From NCBI GenBank assembly GCA_029253285.1, contig JAQWZU010000176.1, positions 1 to 50,420 on the forward strand: 50,420 nt of DNA, in the 5' to 3' direction. This DNA comes from Akkermansiaceae bacterium. GTDB lineage: Bacteria; Verrucomicrobiota; Verrucomicrobiia; Verrucomicrobiales; Akkermansiaceae. Positions 34,099 through 43,262 of this stretch are shown piece after piece. The notes under the pieces were generated by a model. It was not told the DNA's origin and did not search any database. It saw only the letters and a list, made by a program, of their open reading frames with translations. Numbering within the stretch: position 1 is the stretch's first letter; every line of letters starts with the position of its first letter. A program made the position numbers and the translations under genes.

Positions 34099-37000
34099 AA
34101 ACACCACTTCCCTACCTCGCCCTCGTTCTCGCCCTCAGTCTGCCGGCCCATGCTGATCGGGGCGCCGATTTGGAGGCCAAGCTCAAGGAAACAACCGAAG
34201 CTTCCTCCACCGGAGCGAAGCTCATGAAAGAGCTCACTGAGCTCTATTGGAAAAACGAACAAGTATTTGGATTCATCAGAACCACCGGAAAGTTCTCCCG
34301 AGCTCAGACGAAAAACCCGGAGCGCGCCGCCATGACGCTGAAGCAAATGGACGGCTACGCCGCCGCGGCTCGTCACGAAGACGTCATTATCACCGGACGA
34401 CAGTTCCTCGAGATTTTCCCCAAGCACGCCCTCACCAACAAAGTCCGCGACCGTATTGCCACGGCCCTGGAACACACCGGACGGGGTGGCCACGCTGCCG
34501 TCGAACGCACCGCCATCTGGAACAATGGAGGGTCGACCGACCAGGGAGTCCACGCCCTTCGTCTCGCCATCAAGGTCAACAATGGCGACTCCTATAAGAA
34601 AGCCTCTGCACTCGCCGCCGCGATGGTTGCCAAACTCCCCGCCACTCCCCTTCTCACCGGTGTGGGATTCCAGGGCATGCAGGCCGCCGAGCGCTCCGAG
34701 CAATGGGCCGATGGCCTCCAGATTTCCAAAGCTCTTATCCGTCGCAAGGCCCCCATGAACGACGGCACCAAGAAAGACCTTTGGTTCCGCACCGGACGCT
34801 TCGAGACCCGTCTCGGACAATTCGAAAACGCCATCCAATCGTATCGCAAGGCACTCAGCCCTGGCAAAGACGACGTCCACCGTAGCCTCATCGAGGCCAT
34901 GGCCAACGGGAAAAAAGCACCCGCTGAGATCGAAGCCGAGGCCCGGCGCTATATTGCAGCCTATCCATTCAGGGAGGATCGCTATACTCCTCTCACCCAA
35001 GCTGCCCATGCGGCCGCGGCAGCAAAGGACACTAATCGCGCGCTCGCTATCGCCGAGGATATTCTCCGTCTAGGCACCCCTACCCCCGACTTACCCCGTG
35101 CCTATGTCAAATGGTGTGGAGAAAACCACAAACGCGCCGAACAGGGCCTTATCAAGCTAATCGGCCAAACCGAAAAGGGAGCCGGCACTCTTCGCGCCGT
35201 CCTCGCAATCGATGTCTATCGCGACGGGCTCAAAGACGTCGCCAAGGCCCGCAGCATGGCCTATGACTACCTTTCCAAATCTCCTACTGACGACGGTTGG
35301 ACCGAAGAAATCACCAGTTTTCTTTATGACTCCGCAAGTGGTGAAGAAACCTTCAAAAAAGACCTCGCCACCATCAGCGCCAGCGCCAAGACCTTTCCTC
35401 ATCTCAGCGGATTCCAGGAGCGGATTTGGAAACGCTCACCTCAAGATAAGAACCGAAAACGCGCTTGGCAATCCAGTGCCAAAGCTCATCAAAACAACTC
35501 TATCACCAAGCTCTGGAGATCAACCCTGGAAAAGGGCGGCAAGTCCGGACAGAGTTGTCAAAAGCTCCTCCAACAGAAACTTAGCAAGGAGCAACGTCAC
35601 TACCTTCTCTCCCGGCTCGCCTACGTATACCGCCATCACCTTGGAGGAAAGTCCCGCGCCAACGCCGCGAAACACTACCAGAGTCTTTGCAAGGAATTCC
35701 CACGCGACCTCAGCGCAGCCGAGGCATGGCTCGAGGCCGCTCCCTACTCTGAAGGCGACGGGAAGCAGGAAATGAAAATCGCGGCAGCCAATCACCTCCT
35801 CTCCATTCCGGCCGGACCTACGAACTACGAGACTTGGTATCGCATTGTCGAAATCAAAGACGAAACAATTATCCGCAAGGCCATTCCCTGGATTACGGCT
35901 TCGACCAAAATCAGTGGCTACAGTTCCGCTCACTCCACCCGCATTGGTGACGTCATGAACGAAATCGGCATGAAAGCCGAAGCCGCCAAGTGGTGGAAAT
36001 CCCGCATGGATCTCGACCCCAACAACAACGAATACGTCTCATGCGCCCGGCGTTACGCCTCCACCCTCGAACCTGCCGCGGCACAGAGCTTTTTCGGGGC
36101 CCGTATGATGGCTGACACCAACTATCACGGGAGCTACGCCGCGGAACTTGCCAACCAGCTTTTCATCGCCGACAAGCTCGAAGCCATGGAGCCCATCCTC
36201 AAAAAATCCCGCGCCCGGGCCGATCAAGATCCCTTCCGCTCCTGGGGCATGGGAGACTATCCCGCCCGGAATTGGCTGGATACCACCCGCAACTCCAAAG
36301 AATGGTCCGAGGATAAAAAGAACCGCGTTTACCGCATGGTTCGCGACCTCCGTCTCGGCAGGGTCAGCACTGAAGCAGGCCTCGAACTTCTGGCCAAGGA
36401 ACCCAAATCCATCGAACGACTTCTCAAGGCCCAGACTCTCATCGAACAAGCCGACCGTCACTATGAATCCTGGCGTCGCATCTATCCATACGCGCAAGCC
36501 GCCCTTGCACGTAAAGACTTCTCACTCGGCACGGCCATCCTCAATGGACTCCTCAACACCATCCGTTCAGTCGGCAATGCCGAAACAACGGCAGCCCGAA
36601 ACCTCCTCCGCAACGCTTACGGGAAAATGGGCAGCCTCAGCGCAGACATTCCCGCAGACAGCCCCATCGCCCCCCTTCTCCAAATCATCCTGCATCGCCG
36701 TCTTGGCGACGAAGACCTTGCAGAACAAGCCTACTATGCAAACAAGGAGCTCTTCGACAAACACCGCAACGAACTCCCGGTCGAACTCCTTCTCTTTGGC
36801 GCCGAAATCCACATCGCCCAGGGAACACCGGAAGACCACGAACGCGCCGAAGATATCCTCCGCGGATGGATGATCAAATTTGGCGAATCCGACAAAGTAG
36901 ACATCCGCGACAAGTCCCGCATTCAACTTCTCCTCGCCCGCAACTACCAACGGGCTCGGCAATACGACATTGCCCGCGCCGAGTTCACCACCGTTTTAAA

Positions 37001-40000
37001 CATCTACAAGGACCAACCTGAAGCCGTCGACGCACGCTTTGGAATTGGTGAAACCTACATGGCGCAACGCGTCTACGACCAAGCTGCGGAAATATTCACC
37101 GACCTCTCGGAAAACCCAAATCCTGCCATCGCCATCCGTGCCAACTTCCTCCGCGGCGTCCTTGCGATCCGACAGGACGACAACCAGGAAGCCCGCAAGA
37201 TTTTCCTCTCCGTTCTGGAGCAAGCACCCGACACCGAACTGGCCAACGAAACGCTCTACAACCTCGCTGAAGTCTACGGAATCGAACAGCGCTTTCTTAC
37301 CCAACTCGAGACCCTCCGTACCGTCGGACGCCTCGGACAGGAATCCAAACTCTGGCACACCCCCGGTAAAGCTCTTTCCGTCGTGGTGCAGGATCCCGAC
37401 CTCGGCATCAGTCGTGGTGATACCCGCATCCCAGTCATCGTCACCACCGAACCCGGGAATGATCGCGAGCAATCTTTCCTCACCAGCGGAGGTGCCGGCA
37501 AAGGAATCTTCCTAACCGAATTCCCCACCACTCTCGGAGAACCCACGCCCGATGATGGTGTCCTGCAAGTCACCGGAGGAGACGTCATCTCGGTGGACTA
37601 CCCCGAAGAATTCAAGAAACAATTTCAGTTCGAATTCCTAAGCAACACCCGCCTGCGTATCGCTTCGGATGGTGCGCTCGAAGTCGCCAGCAGCGAAATC
37701 ATCAACGAAGACGACGAGACATTCACCGACAACCTAAAAAAAGAAATTGAAGGTAAAAAGGAAGAGCAATCCCGTTCCGCCTCCCGCCCCAAGAATCAGG
37801 TCAAACCTGGCAACTTGATCTACACGCAGGTCAAAGACGGCGACCGCGACCTCACCGCCGCTCCGGATAAAGTCAGCGTCAAGCTCACGGCTTCCAGCGG
37901 GGACGAAGTCCAAATAATGATCGATGAGGAGAGCCAGCACGGCGGCGTCTTCCTCGGGATGGCACGCACGGGGGAACTTCCCGCCGGAGCCAGCGCCTCC
38001 GACTCAGCCCTCGATCGCAATCCGCTCATGGCCATTGACCACTCCACCGACACCGCCTGGCGCAGTGAACCGGATGGCGCGGCCCCCAAGTCGCTCTCGG
38101 TCGACATGAAGGAACTTCGCCCAACCGAAGCCATCATTCTCAGCTCTCCGGAAGCCGAACAGGAAGCGCCCGTCCGAATGAAAGTTCGCGGCAGCCACGA
38201 CGGACGATTCTGGTTCAATCTCGCCTCCTTCCCCACTCCGGCCGAAACTCAACCTTTAAAGTTTACCGAAGCCGGCATGAATCTTCGCGTTTACAAAACG
38301 CCTGCCAAAAACCTACGCAAGGCGTATTCCTGGACCGACATTGTCGGCCTCGTTCAAAAAGTCGATCCTTCCGAAACCAAGAAGGTCGAAACTCTTTCCT
38401 GGGAAGCTCCCGAGGAAACCAAGGACGCCTTCTTTCTTATCTGGTCCGGCCCCTTCGTCCAAGAAAGAGACGGCGCGATCCGTATCGAAGTCACAGGCCG
38501 CAATACTGCCGTCATGTTCAACGGACGACTCGAACTCCCAATCGGCGACGGGGATCAAAGCATCGATATCCACGCGCCTCGCGGTATTCATGACCTCACT
38601 ATCTTCACAATTTCCACCCCCGACGAGAGAACCGTGGAGGCCCGCCTTGCGAAAGAGAACCGACAGTCCTCTACCGTGAAAATTCGCCCCTTTCTCGCCA
38701 GCGACTTCGACCCGGGCTCAGTCGCCGACATTCAGAAATTCACTCCGCTCCCACCGGCTGAAATCAAGCAGGAAGAAAACCGTTGGACACTTTCGATGCC
38801 CGCTCGCGAACTTCGCTATGTAGACTTCGAATTCCTCGAGTATCGCGGCGAAGCCATCGCTATCAACAACGTCGAAATCAGCGGAGGTGGAAACAAGCAC
38901 ATGCCACCCGAGGCTGACGTTCTAGAACTCGCCACCAACGATATTCTGGAACTGGCGCCCGGAGACACCGTGAATATCTCCTATCTCGACGAACTCACCG
39001 CAGGTGCCGAACAACGCAATCGACTTCTCACTAAATCTCTCACCGCCACTTACTACAACGGCGAGATTACTCCCATCAGCTACGACTTCAACCGCAGCGG
39101 TGATGGTTCGGTCAGAGGGGCCCGCAAGGAACTCCTCCGCATCGAACCCGGTGAACGCATCGTCGCCGAAGTCGTCGACTTTGATTTGGATATCGGACTC
39201 GACCGAGACGAGGTCGAAGTGGAAGTTCAGATCAATTCAGACCCACCTTTCAAAGTTACCGCTACCGAGTCCGGCTCGTCGACCGGAGTCTTCCTCGTCG
39301 AGATCGACACTGCTGCCGAAGCTACCGAAGGAAAGGTCGTCGTCAAAAAAGGTGACAAGGTTTACCTTCGCTACAAAGACACCCAAAACACATTCCCCGG
39401 ACATGCCTTCTATCGTGAGACAGTCGTCCTACTCAACGAGCCCACCGAGGCCCGCATTCAAATCGTCGGCAGCGAGACACCCATCGAAGGCGCCCCGAAA
39501 TTCATCCCCGGGACCTTCGACCCCGAGCACGTCAGCAAAGTCGAATACCGACTCCCCCTCACTGTCGAGGTCGTCGACCCAGACCAAGCCAAAGATTCCC
39601 GCAGCACCATTCTTGTTGATGTCGTCACCACCCAGGGCGCCAAAATTCAAGTTCAATGCGTCCTCTCCCGCGCCTACGCCACCGACGATGAAACCCTATC
39701 CGACGTTCGCAATCCGGCTCTACAGGAAGGCCGTTTTGTCGGTCAAATCCCCCTCCTCCTCGGAGACCCGCAAAGCGCCAACATCGTTCCCGAAGACGGA
39801 ACACTCCCCCGGGGAGGTCTTGGTAAAGTCATCCTCCCTGTCGACGACGATCCTGAAGCAGCCCTCGACGATGGCTCGAGCAAAAACACCGCCGCCCTAG
39901 CGATACTCAACGTCATCGGCTCCGACACCTTCACTGCCCGATACGACGACACCGTCCGCCCCGACGGAGCCAAGACTTCGCTTGATGCCTCGGCAACGCT

Positions 40001-41216
40001 CGCCTCTGCCGCAACTCTCGAGATCACCGATGAGGAATATTTGGAAACCGCCGAAATTGTATACGTCGGGAAAAAGATCTTCCTCCGCCTTGAAGATCCC
40101 GACCGCGACCTTTCCAATAAACGGGACAGGGCCATGATTCGCATCGTCACAGCCAGCGGCGAAGACGAAACGATCGAACTCGAAGAAACGCTCACCCACA
40201 GCGGTGTCTTCAGCGCATCTTTCCCGCTCTCGGCTCAGGCCAAGCCCGTTTCTGGAAACTTTGAAGGAAGTATCGAATGCTTCTTCGGAGATGAGATCAC
40301 TGTCGGCTATCTCGACAACATTCCCCAGCGCCCTGATGGAGAGGCAATCATCGAAAAGATGATACCCGTCGCCATCGGAACCAATGGTGTCATGGCCGCG
40401 TTCAGTAAGATCTACAAGAACGAAGACCTCGCCATCCAAACGCAGTTCCACATTGCCGAAAGTCACTTTGAGCTCTTCAAGAGCCACCGCAAACTCAAGC
40501 ACGACGAGTCAGCCGCCACTGCCCTCGCTGCCGGACGTCGCGTCCTCCGCGAACTGCGTGACGATTATCCGAATCCCAAGTATGCCCCACGCGTTTCCTA
40601 CCTCCTCGGTCAGTTTGCACAGGAAATGGAAGCCTGGGACGAAGCGATTGCCGCATACGGCTCCATCGTCCGCAATCATCCCGAGCACAACCTCGCTCCG
40701 GATTCCCAATACAAACTCGGGCAGTGTCACGAAGAAGCCGGTGAACTCGACGAAGCTCTCGAAGCCTACGTCACTCTCGCCGGCACCTACCCCAAGAGCC
40801 CGCTCATCGCGAACGTTATGCTCCGCATCAACGAGCACTTTTATGTAAAGGAAGACTTCGCTGTGGCAGCCTCAGTTGGAGTCAAATTCCTCGAAAAATT
40901 CCCCAACCACGAATGGACTCCCAAGATGGCCTTCCGTATTGGCCAGTGCCACTACAAGCTCGAAGAATTCCTCAAGGGCGGCGAAGCTTTCGACCGCTTT
41001 GCCAAGCGCTTCCCGGACCAGGAACTCACTGCACAGTCTCTCTTCTGGGCGGGCGAAAGTTACCGCATGGGCAAGGACATCCCCAATGCTTTCCGTCGCT
41101 ACAACCGCTGCCGCTGGGACTTCCCGGAAAGTGATGCTGCCAAGTATTCCCGTGGCCGTCTTGCTCTCCCCGAGCTCCTGGCTCAATTTGAACGCGAAGC
41201 AAATCTGAACGAATAA
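34095..41216 (+). CDS. Giant exported TPR and beta-repeat protein (2,373 residues)
   Basis: The TTG start at 34095 overlaps the previous stop and gives a signal peptide (MKTPLPYLALVLALSLPAHA). Residues 20-1090 are TPR-like helical repeats. Residues 1090-2090 are beta-rich and hold several copies of a unit with Asp-rich strands, a GD-containing turn and a GVF strand, for example VVQDPDLGISRGDTRIPVIV near 1095, DGDRDLTAAPDKVSVKL near 1246, DFDLDIGLDRDEVEVEVQI near 1694 and DPDRDLSNKRDRAMIRIV near 2000. A discoidin (F5/8 C)-like module sits around 1300-1365 (NPLMAIDHSTDTAWRSEPDG, then RMKVRGSHDGRFWFNLASF). Residues 2103-2370 are TPRs again, of the Ybgf/BamD-like kind. No transmembrane segment follows the signal, so it is probably periplasmic or surface-bound. 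No catalytic motif is seen. exbB follows by ten bases. Confidence 0.85.
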   Translation: MKTPLPYLALVLALSLPAHADRGADLEAKLKETTEASSTGAKLMKELTELYWKNEQVFGFIRTTGKFSRAQTKNPERAAMTLKQMDGYAAAARHEDVIITGRQFLEIFPKHALTNKVRDRIATALEHTGRGGHAAVERTAIWNNGGSTDQGVHALRLAIKVNNGDSYKKASALAAAMVAKLPATPLLTGVGFQGMQAAERSEQWADGLQISKALIRRKAPMNDGTKKDLWFRTGRFETRLGQFENAIQSYRKALSPGKDDVHRSLIEAMANGKKAPAEIEAEARRYIAAYPFREDRYTPLTQAAHAAAAAKDTNRALAIAEDILRLGTPTPDLPRAYVKWCGENHKRAEQGLIKLIGQTEKGAGTLRAVLAIDVYRDGLKDVAKARSMAYDYLSKSPTDDGWTEEITSFLYDSASGEETFKKDLATISASAKTFPHLSGFQERIWKRSPQDKNRKRAWQSSAKAHQNNSITKLWRSTLEKGGKSGQSCQKLLQQKLSKEQRHYLLSRLAYVYRHHLGGKSRANAAKHYQSLCKEFPRDLSAAEAWLEAAPYSEGDGKQEMKIAAANHLLSIPAGPTNYETWYRIVEIKDETIIRKAIPWITASTKISGYSSAHSTRIGDVMNEIGMKAEAAKWWKSRMDLDPNNNEYVSCARRYASTLEPAAAQSFFGARMMADTNYHGSYAAELANQLFIADKLEAMEPILKKSRARADQDPFRSWGMGDYPARNWLDTTRNSKEWSEDKKNRVYRMVRDLRLGRVSTEAGLELLAKEPKSIERLLKAQTLIEQADRHYESWRRIYPYAQAALARKDFSLGTAILNGLLNTIRSVGNAETTAARNLLRNAYGKMGSLSADIPADSPIAPLLQIILHRRLGDEDLAEQAYYANKELFDKHRNELPVELLLFGAEIHIAQGTPEDHERAEDILRGWMIKFGESDKVDIRDKSRIQLLLARNYQRARQYDIARAEFTTVLNIYKDQPEAVDARFGIGETYMAQRVYDQAAEIFTDLSENPNPAIAIRANFLRGVLAIRQDDNQEARKIFLSVLEQAPDTELANETLYNLAEVYGIEQRFLTQLETLRTVGRLGQESKLWHTPGKALSVVVQDPDLGISRGDTRIPVIVTTEPGNDREQSFLTSGGAGKGIFLTEFPTTLGEPTPDDGVLQVTGGDVISVDYPEEFKKQFQFEFLSNTRLRIASDGALEVASSEIINEDDETFTDNLKKEIEGKKEEQSRSASRPKNQVKPGNLIYTQVKDGDRDLTAAPDKVSVKLTASSGDEVQIMIDEESQHGGVFLGMARTGELPAGASASDSALDRNPLMAIDHSTDTAWRSEPDGAAPKSLSVDMKELRPTEAIILSSPEAEQEAPVRMKVRGSHDGRFWFNLASFPTPAETQPLKFTEAGMNLRVYKTPAKNLRKAYSWTDIVGLVQKVDPSETKKVETLSWEAPEETKDAFFLIWSGPFVQERDGAIRIEVTGRNTAVMFNGRLELPIGDGDQSIDIHAPRGIHDLTIFTISTPDERTVEARLAKENRQSSTVKIRPFLASDFDPGSVADIQKFTPLPPAEIKQEENRWTLSMPARELRYVDFEFLEYRGEAIAINNVEISGGGNKHMPPEADVLELATNDILELAPGDTVNISYLDELTAGAEQRNRLLTKSLTATYYNGEITPISYDFNRSGDGSVRGARKELLRIEPGERIVAEVVDFDLDIGLDRDEVEVEVQINSDPPFKVTATESGSSTGVFLVEIDTAAEATEGKVVVKKGDKVYLRYKDTQNTFPGHAFYRETVVLLNEPTEARIQIVGSETPIEGAPKFIPGTFDPEHVSKVEYRLPLTVEVVDPDQAKDSRSTILVDVVTTQGAKIQVQCVLSRAYATDDETLSDVRNPALQEGRFVGQIPLLLGDPQSANIVPEDGTLPRGGLGKVILPVDDDPEAALDDGSSKNTAALAILNVIGSDTFTARYDDTVRPDGAKTSLDASATLASAATLEITDEEYLETAEIVYVGKKIFLRLEDPDRDLSNKRDRAMIRIVTASGEDETIELEETLTHSGVFSASFPLSAQAKPVSGNFEGSIECFFGDEITVGYLDNIPQRPDGEAIIEKMIPVAIGTNGVMAAFSKIYKNEDLAIQTQFHIAESHFELFKSHRKLKHDESAATALAAGRRVLRELRDDYPNPKYAPRVSYLLGQFAQEMEAWDEAIAAYGSIVRNHPEHNLAPDSQYKLGQCHEEAGELDEALEAYVTLAGTYPKSPLIANVMLRINEHFYVKEDFAVAASVGVKFLEKFPNHEWTPKMAFRIGQCHYKLEEFLKGGEAFDRFAKRFPDQELTAQSLFWAGESYRMGKDIPNAFRRYNRCRWDFPESDAAKYSRGRLALPELLAQFEREANLNE

Positions 41217-41226
41217 ACAATCAATC

Positions 41227-41946
41227 ATGCTCATCAATCCTACCGCTTACACCCTCGCCAACTCCGGCTTCTTCGAAAGCGGCGCACTAAAGCTTCTTCT
41301 CGAAGGCGGCCCCTTCATGTGGCCTCTCCTGGCGCTTCTCATCATGGCTATCGCCGTCATCATCGAACGCTATCGCAGCCTCAAACTATTGGAAAGCGAT
41401 GCCAGCGCCCTTCGCGAGGAAGTCACCAATCTCCTCTCAGAAGACAAGGTCGAGGAATCTCTCCAACTCTGCGAATCCGCCCGTGGCCCCGTTCCCGCCA
41501 TTCTCTCCAACGGACTTCGCAAATACCTCGTCCTCCGCAGGCTTAACTACGACCAGGCACAGACGGAACAACAAGTGATTAAAAGCATGGAGAACTACGG
41601 CACCAACATCGTCGCCACTCTCGAACGTCACCTTCCCATCCTCGCCACCATCGCCTCGGTTGCCCCCATGCTCGGTTTCCTCGGCACCGTCCAGGGGATG
41701 ATCGTGGCCTTCGGTGATATCGAAGCCAACATCGGACAACAAAACATCGTGCAGGCTGCCGCCTCCGGAATCCGGGTCGCACTCCTCACCACCGCGTTTG
41801 GCTTGATTGTCGGCATCCCGGCCTACATGGCCTTCAATTACTTCACCGGGCTCATCAATGACTTCGTCCTCCAGGTGGAATCCTCCGCTGCCGAACTCAT
41901 CGAAGTCGTCAGCCTCCGCCTCACTCTCGACAAAGGCGATTCATGA
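41227..41946 (+). CDS. exbB: ExbB/TolQ/MotA-type proton channel protein
   Basis: A 239-residue inner-membrane protein with the three-helix ExbB layout. Helix one is around residues 30-48 (PFMWPLLALLIMAIAVIIERY), followed by a cytoplasmic loop of about 90 residues. Helix two carries the signature APMLGFLGTVQGMIVAF. Helix three is ALLTTAFGLIVGIPAYMAF. Family members form a pentamer around an ExbD or TolR dimer and turn proton-motive force into motion of a periplasmic partner. Two ExbD genes follow, the first overlapping by four bases (ATGA). The upstream partner is the giant TPR protein, not TonB, Tol-Pal or an adventurous-gliding gene. Its power output here is therefore probably to the TPR/beta-repeat proteins (inference). 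Confidence 0.93.
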   Translation: MLINPTAYTLANSGFFESGALKLLLEGGPFMWPLLALLIMAIAVIIERYRSLKLLESDASALREEVTNLLSEDKVEESLQLCESARGPVPAILSNGLRKYLVLRRLNYDQAQTEQQVIKSMENYGTNIVATLERHLPILATIASVAPMLGFLGTVQGMIVAFGDIEANIGQQNIVQAAASGIRVALLTTAFGLIVGIPAYMAFNYFTGLINDFVLQVESSAAELIEVVSLRLTLDKGDS

Positions 41947-42365
41947 AACTGCAACGCGGCAAATTGTTAGTCGATCCGCCGGCCAGTGCCAGCTCGGACA
42001 TCGCTTTCATCCTTATCATCTTCTTCCTCGTCTGTGCCGCGGTGCAGCCGGAGACCGGTGTCGCGCAAATCCTCCCAAAAACCGAAGAGAAAAAAGACAA
42101 ACAAGATCAAAGTAAAAACCTCGAAGTGAACATTACACCGACCAGCATCGTCCTCAACGGCAGCCCGCTCGCACTTCCAGAATTCACGCAGCGTATCACC
42201 GCCGCCTTAAAACAAAAGACCCGGGACGCCGACCGTATCGTCACCGTGAAGAGTGCGCCGAACACGCCTTACCCTTTCTGGATTAGGGTCTCCCAGGCTA
42301 TCAAGCAAGCGGGCGGCATTCTCACGCTCGAACTCGAATCCGATCGCATCATTAACGTCGAATGA
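41943..42365 (+). CDS. exbD: ExbD/TolR-type protein, first copy
   Basis: A 140-residue protein with a short cytoplasmic N-terminus, a single membrane helix around residues 19-36 and a periplasmic domain. Asp19 in SSDIAFILIIFFLV is the proton-carrying aspartate of the family. The periplasmic part shows the usual order: NITPTSIVLNGSPLALPEF, a TVKSAPNTPYPFWIRVSQ strand-helix and a final AGGILTLELE. It overlaps exbB by four bases and the second exbD by four bases. Two different ExbDs in tandem suggest a heterodimeric stator core, or one copy per mode of action. Confidence 0.93.
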   Translation: MKLQRGKLLVDPPASASSDIAFILIIFFLVCAAVQPETGVAQILPKTEEKKDKQDQSKNLEVNITPTSIVLNGSPLALPEFTQRITAALKQKTRDADRIVTVKSAPNTPYPFWIRVSQAIKQAGGILTLELESDRIINVE

Positions 42366-42775
42366 AGCTTCAACGCAAAAAACTGACCGCTTCCATCCCC
42401 GCTTTCGCGATGGGAGACATCGGCTTTTTGTTGCTCATCTTCTTCGTCATCCTCGCCCGGGCACAAGACGATAGCCACGTGCGATGGCAGCCCGCCAATC
42501 TCAAGGAAGCCGACATGGTCGCCTCCCCCCTCGCCAGCGTCACCATCGACACTGGCTTTAAGACCTACCTCGATGGCAAGGAAATCTCTACCGACGAACT
42601 CGCCGGAGCGCTCACCAATCTCCTCGGAGAAGCCCCTTCCGGCCAACGAAACGTCTTTCTCAAAGTCCACAAGGAAGCCAAGGCCTCCCATTTCGAACCC
42701 GTCATCGCCGCCATCAGTGAGGCCGGGGGCGATCTCATTCACATTCTTGAGCCCGAAGAAAAAGCTACCAAATAA
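42362..42775 (+). CDS. exbD: ExbD/TolR-type protein, second copy
   Basis: A 137-residue paralogue of the preceding protein, with the same start pattern (MKLQRKKLT against MKLQRGKLL) and the conserved Asp19 in MGDIGFLLLIFFVI. The periplasmic domain is shorter and diverged: VTIDTGFKTYLDGKEISTDE, then NVFLKVHKEAKASHFEPVIA and EAGGDLIHI. It ends in a charged tail. It overlaps the first exbD by four bases and shares one base with the following gene (TAATG). Both copies keep the key aspartate, so neither looks like a dead subunit. Confidence 0.92.
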   Translation: MKLQRKKLTASIPAFAMGDIGFLLLIFFVILARAQDDSHVRWQPANLKEADMVASPLASVTIDTGFKTYLDGKEISTDELAGALTNLLGEAPSGQRNVFLKVHKEAKASHFEPVIAAISEAGGDLIHILEPEEKATK

Positions 42776-43248
42776 TGAAAGGTAAATCCAACAACTCCGA
42801 CGCTTCCCGCGTCGCCATGGCCAGCACCAAGGCCGATCTCCGTGAGCTGAAATCCAACACAAATGCCACCGTTCAGGAACTGCAACAGTTCCTCCGTGAA
42901 CTCAAAGGCAAGAGCCCGCAGGAAATGCTCGGCGTGGTCGCCTCCAGCCAACTTTTCCGCTCCACCATCATCTCAGTTATCCTCGTCGCCATCGCCCTCT
43001 TCGCGCTCACCGCGATCCCCTACTTTCTTCAGAGCGACAAACCCGCACCCTCAGAAGAAGCCGCTGTGGCCCCAACGCCCGCCGCCCCGCCTTCAACGCC
43101 CACTCCAGCGGCCCCGGCCCCAAAACCAGCCGATCCCGACACGCCTGCATCGCTCAAACCTCTCAAGGTCAACGAAACCATCACCGCTCCCTCAAACAGC
43201 AATCCTCTTGAGGATAAAGGCGGCGATTTCCTAAAGGATCTGGAGTAG
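42775..43248 (+). CDS. Proline-rich single-pass membrane protein in the TonB position
   Basis: A 157-residue protein that I cannot assign to a family. Residues 1-50 are a charged cytoplasmic helix with coiled-coil character (ATVQELQQFLRELKGKSPQE). A membrane helix spans about 63-84 (STIISVILVAIALFALTAIP). It is followed by a Pro/Ala-rich periplasmic stretch (residues 90-125, with repeats of PTPAAP type) and a short acidic end. The helix plus Pro-rich spacer recall TonB or TolA, and the gene lies straight after exbB-exbD-exbD. Unlike TonB it lacks the C-terminal domain that contacts outer-membrane receptors, and its cytoplasmic part is longer. It may anchor or regulate the ExbBD complex. Translation is coupled to exbD through TAATG. 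Confidence 0.8.
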   Translation: MKGKSNNSDASRVAMASTKADLRELKSNTNATVQELQQFLRELKGKSPQEMLGVVASSQLFRSTIISVILVAIALFALTAIPYFLQSDKPAPSEEAAVAPTPAAPPSTPTPAAPAPKPADPDTPASLKPLKVNETITAPSNSNPLEDKGGDFLKDLE

Positions 43249-43262
43249 CAACAGCCACCCGG

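Noticed and set aside
34029-35009. 326-codon antisense ORF at the start of the giant TPR gene
   Set aside because: It spans the junction of two translationally coupled sense genes and has no recognisable features.
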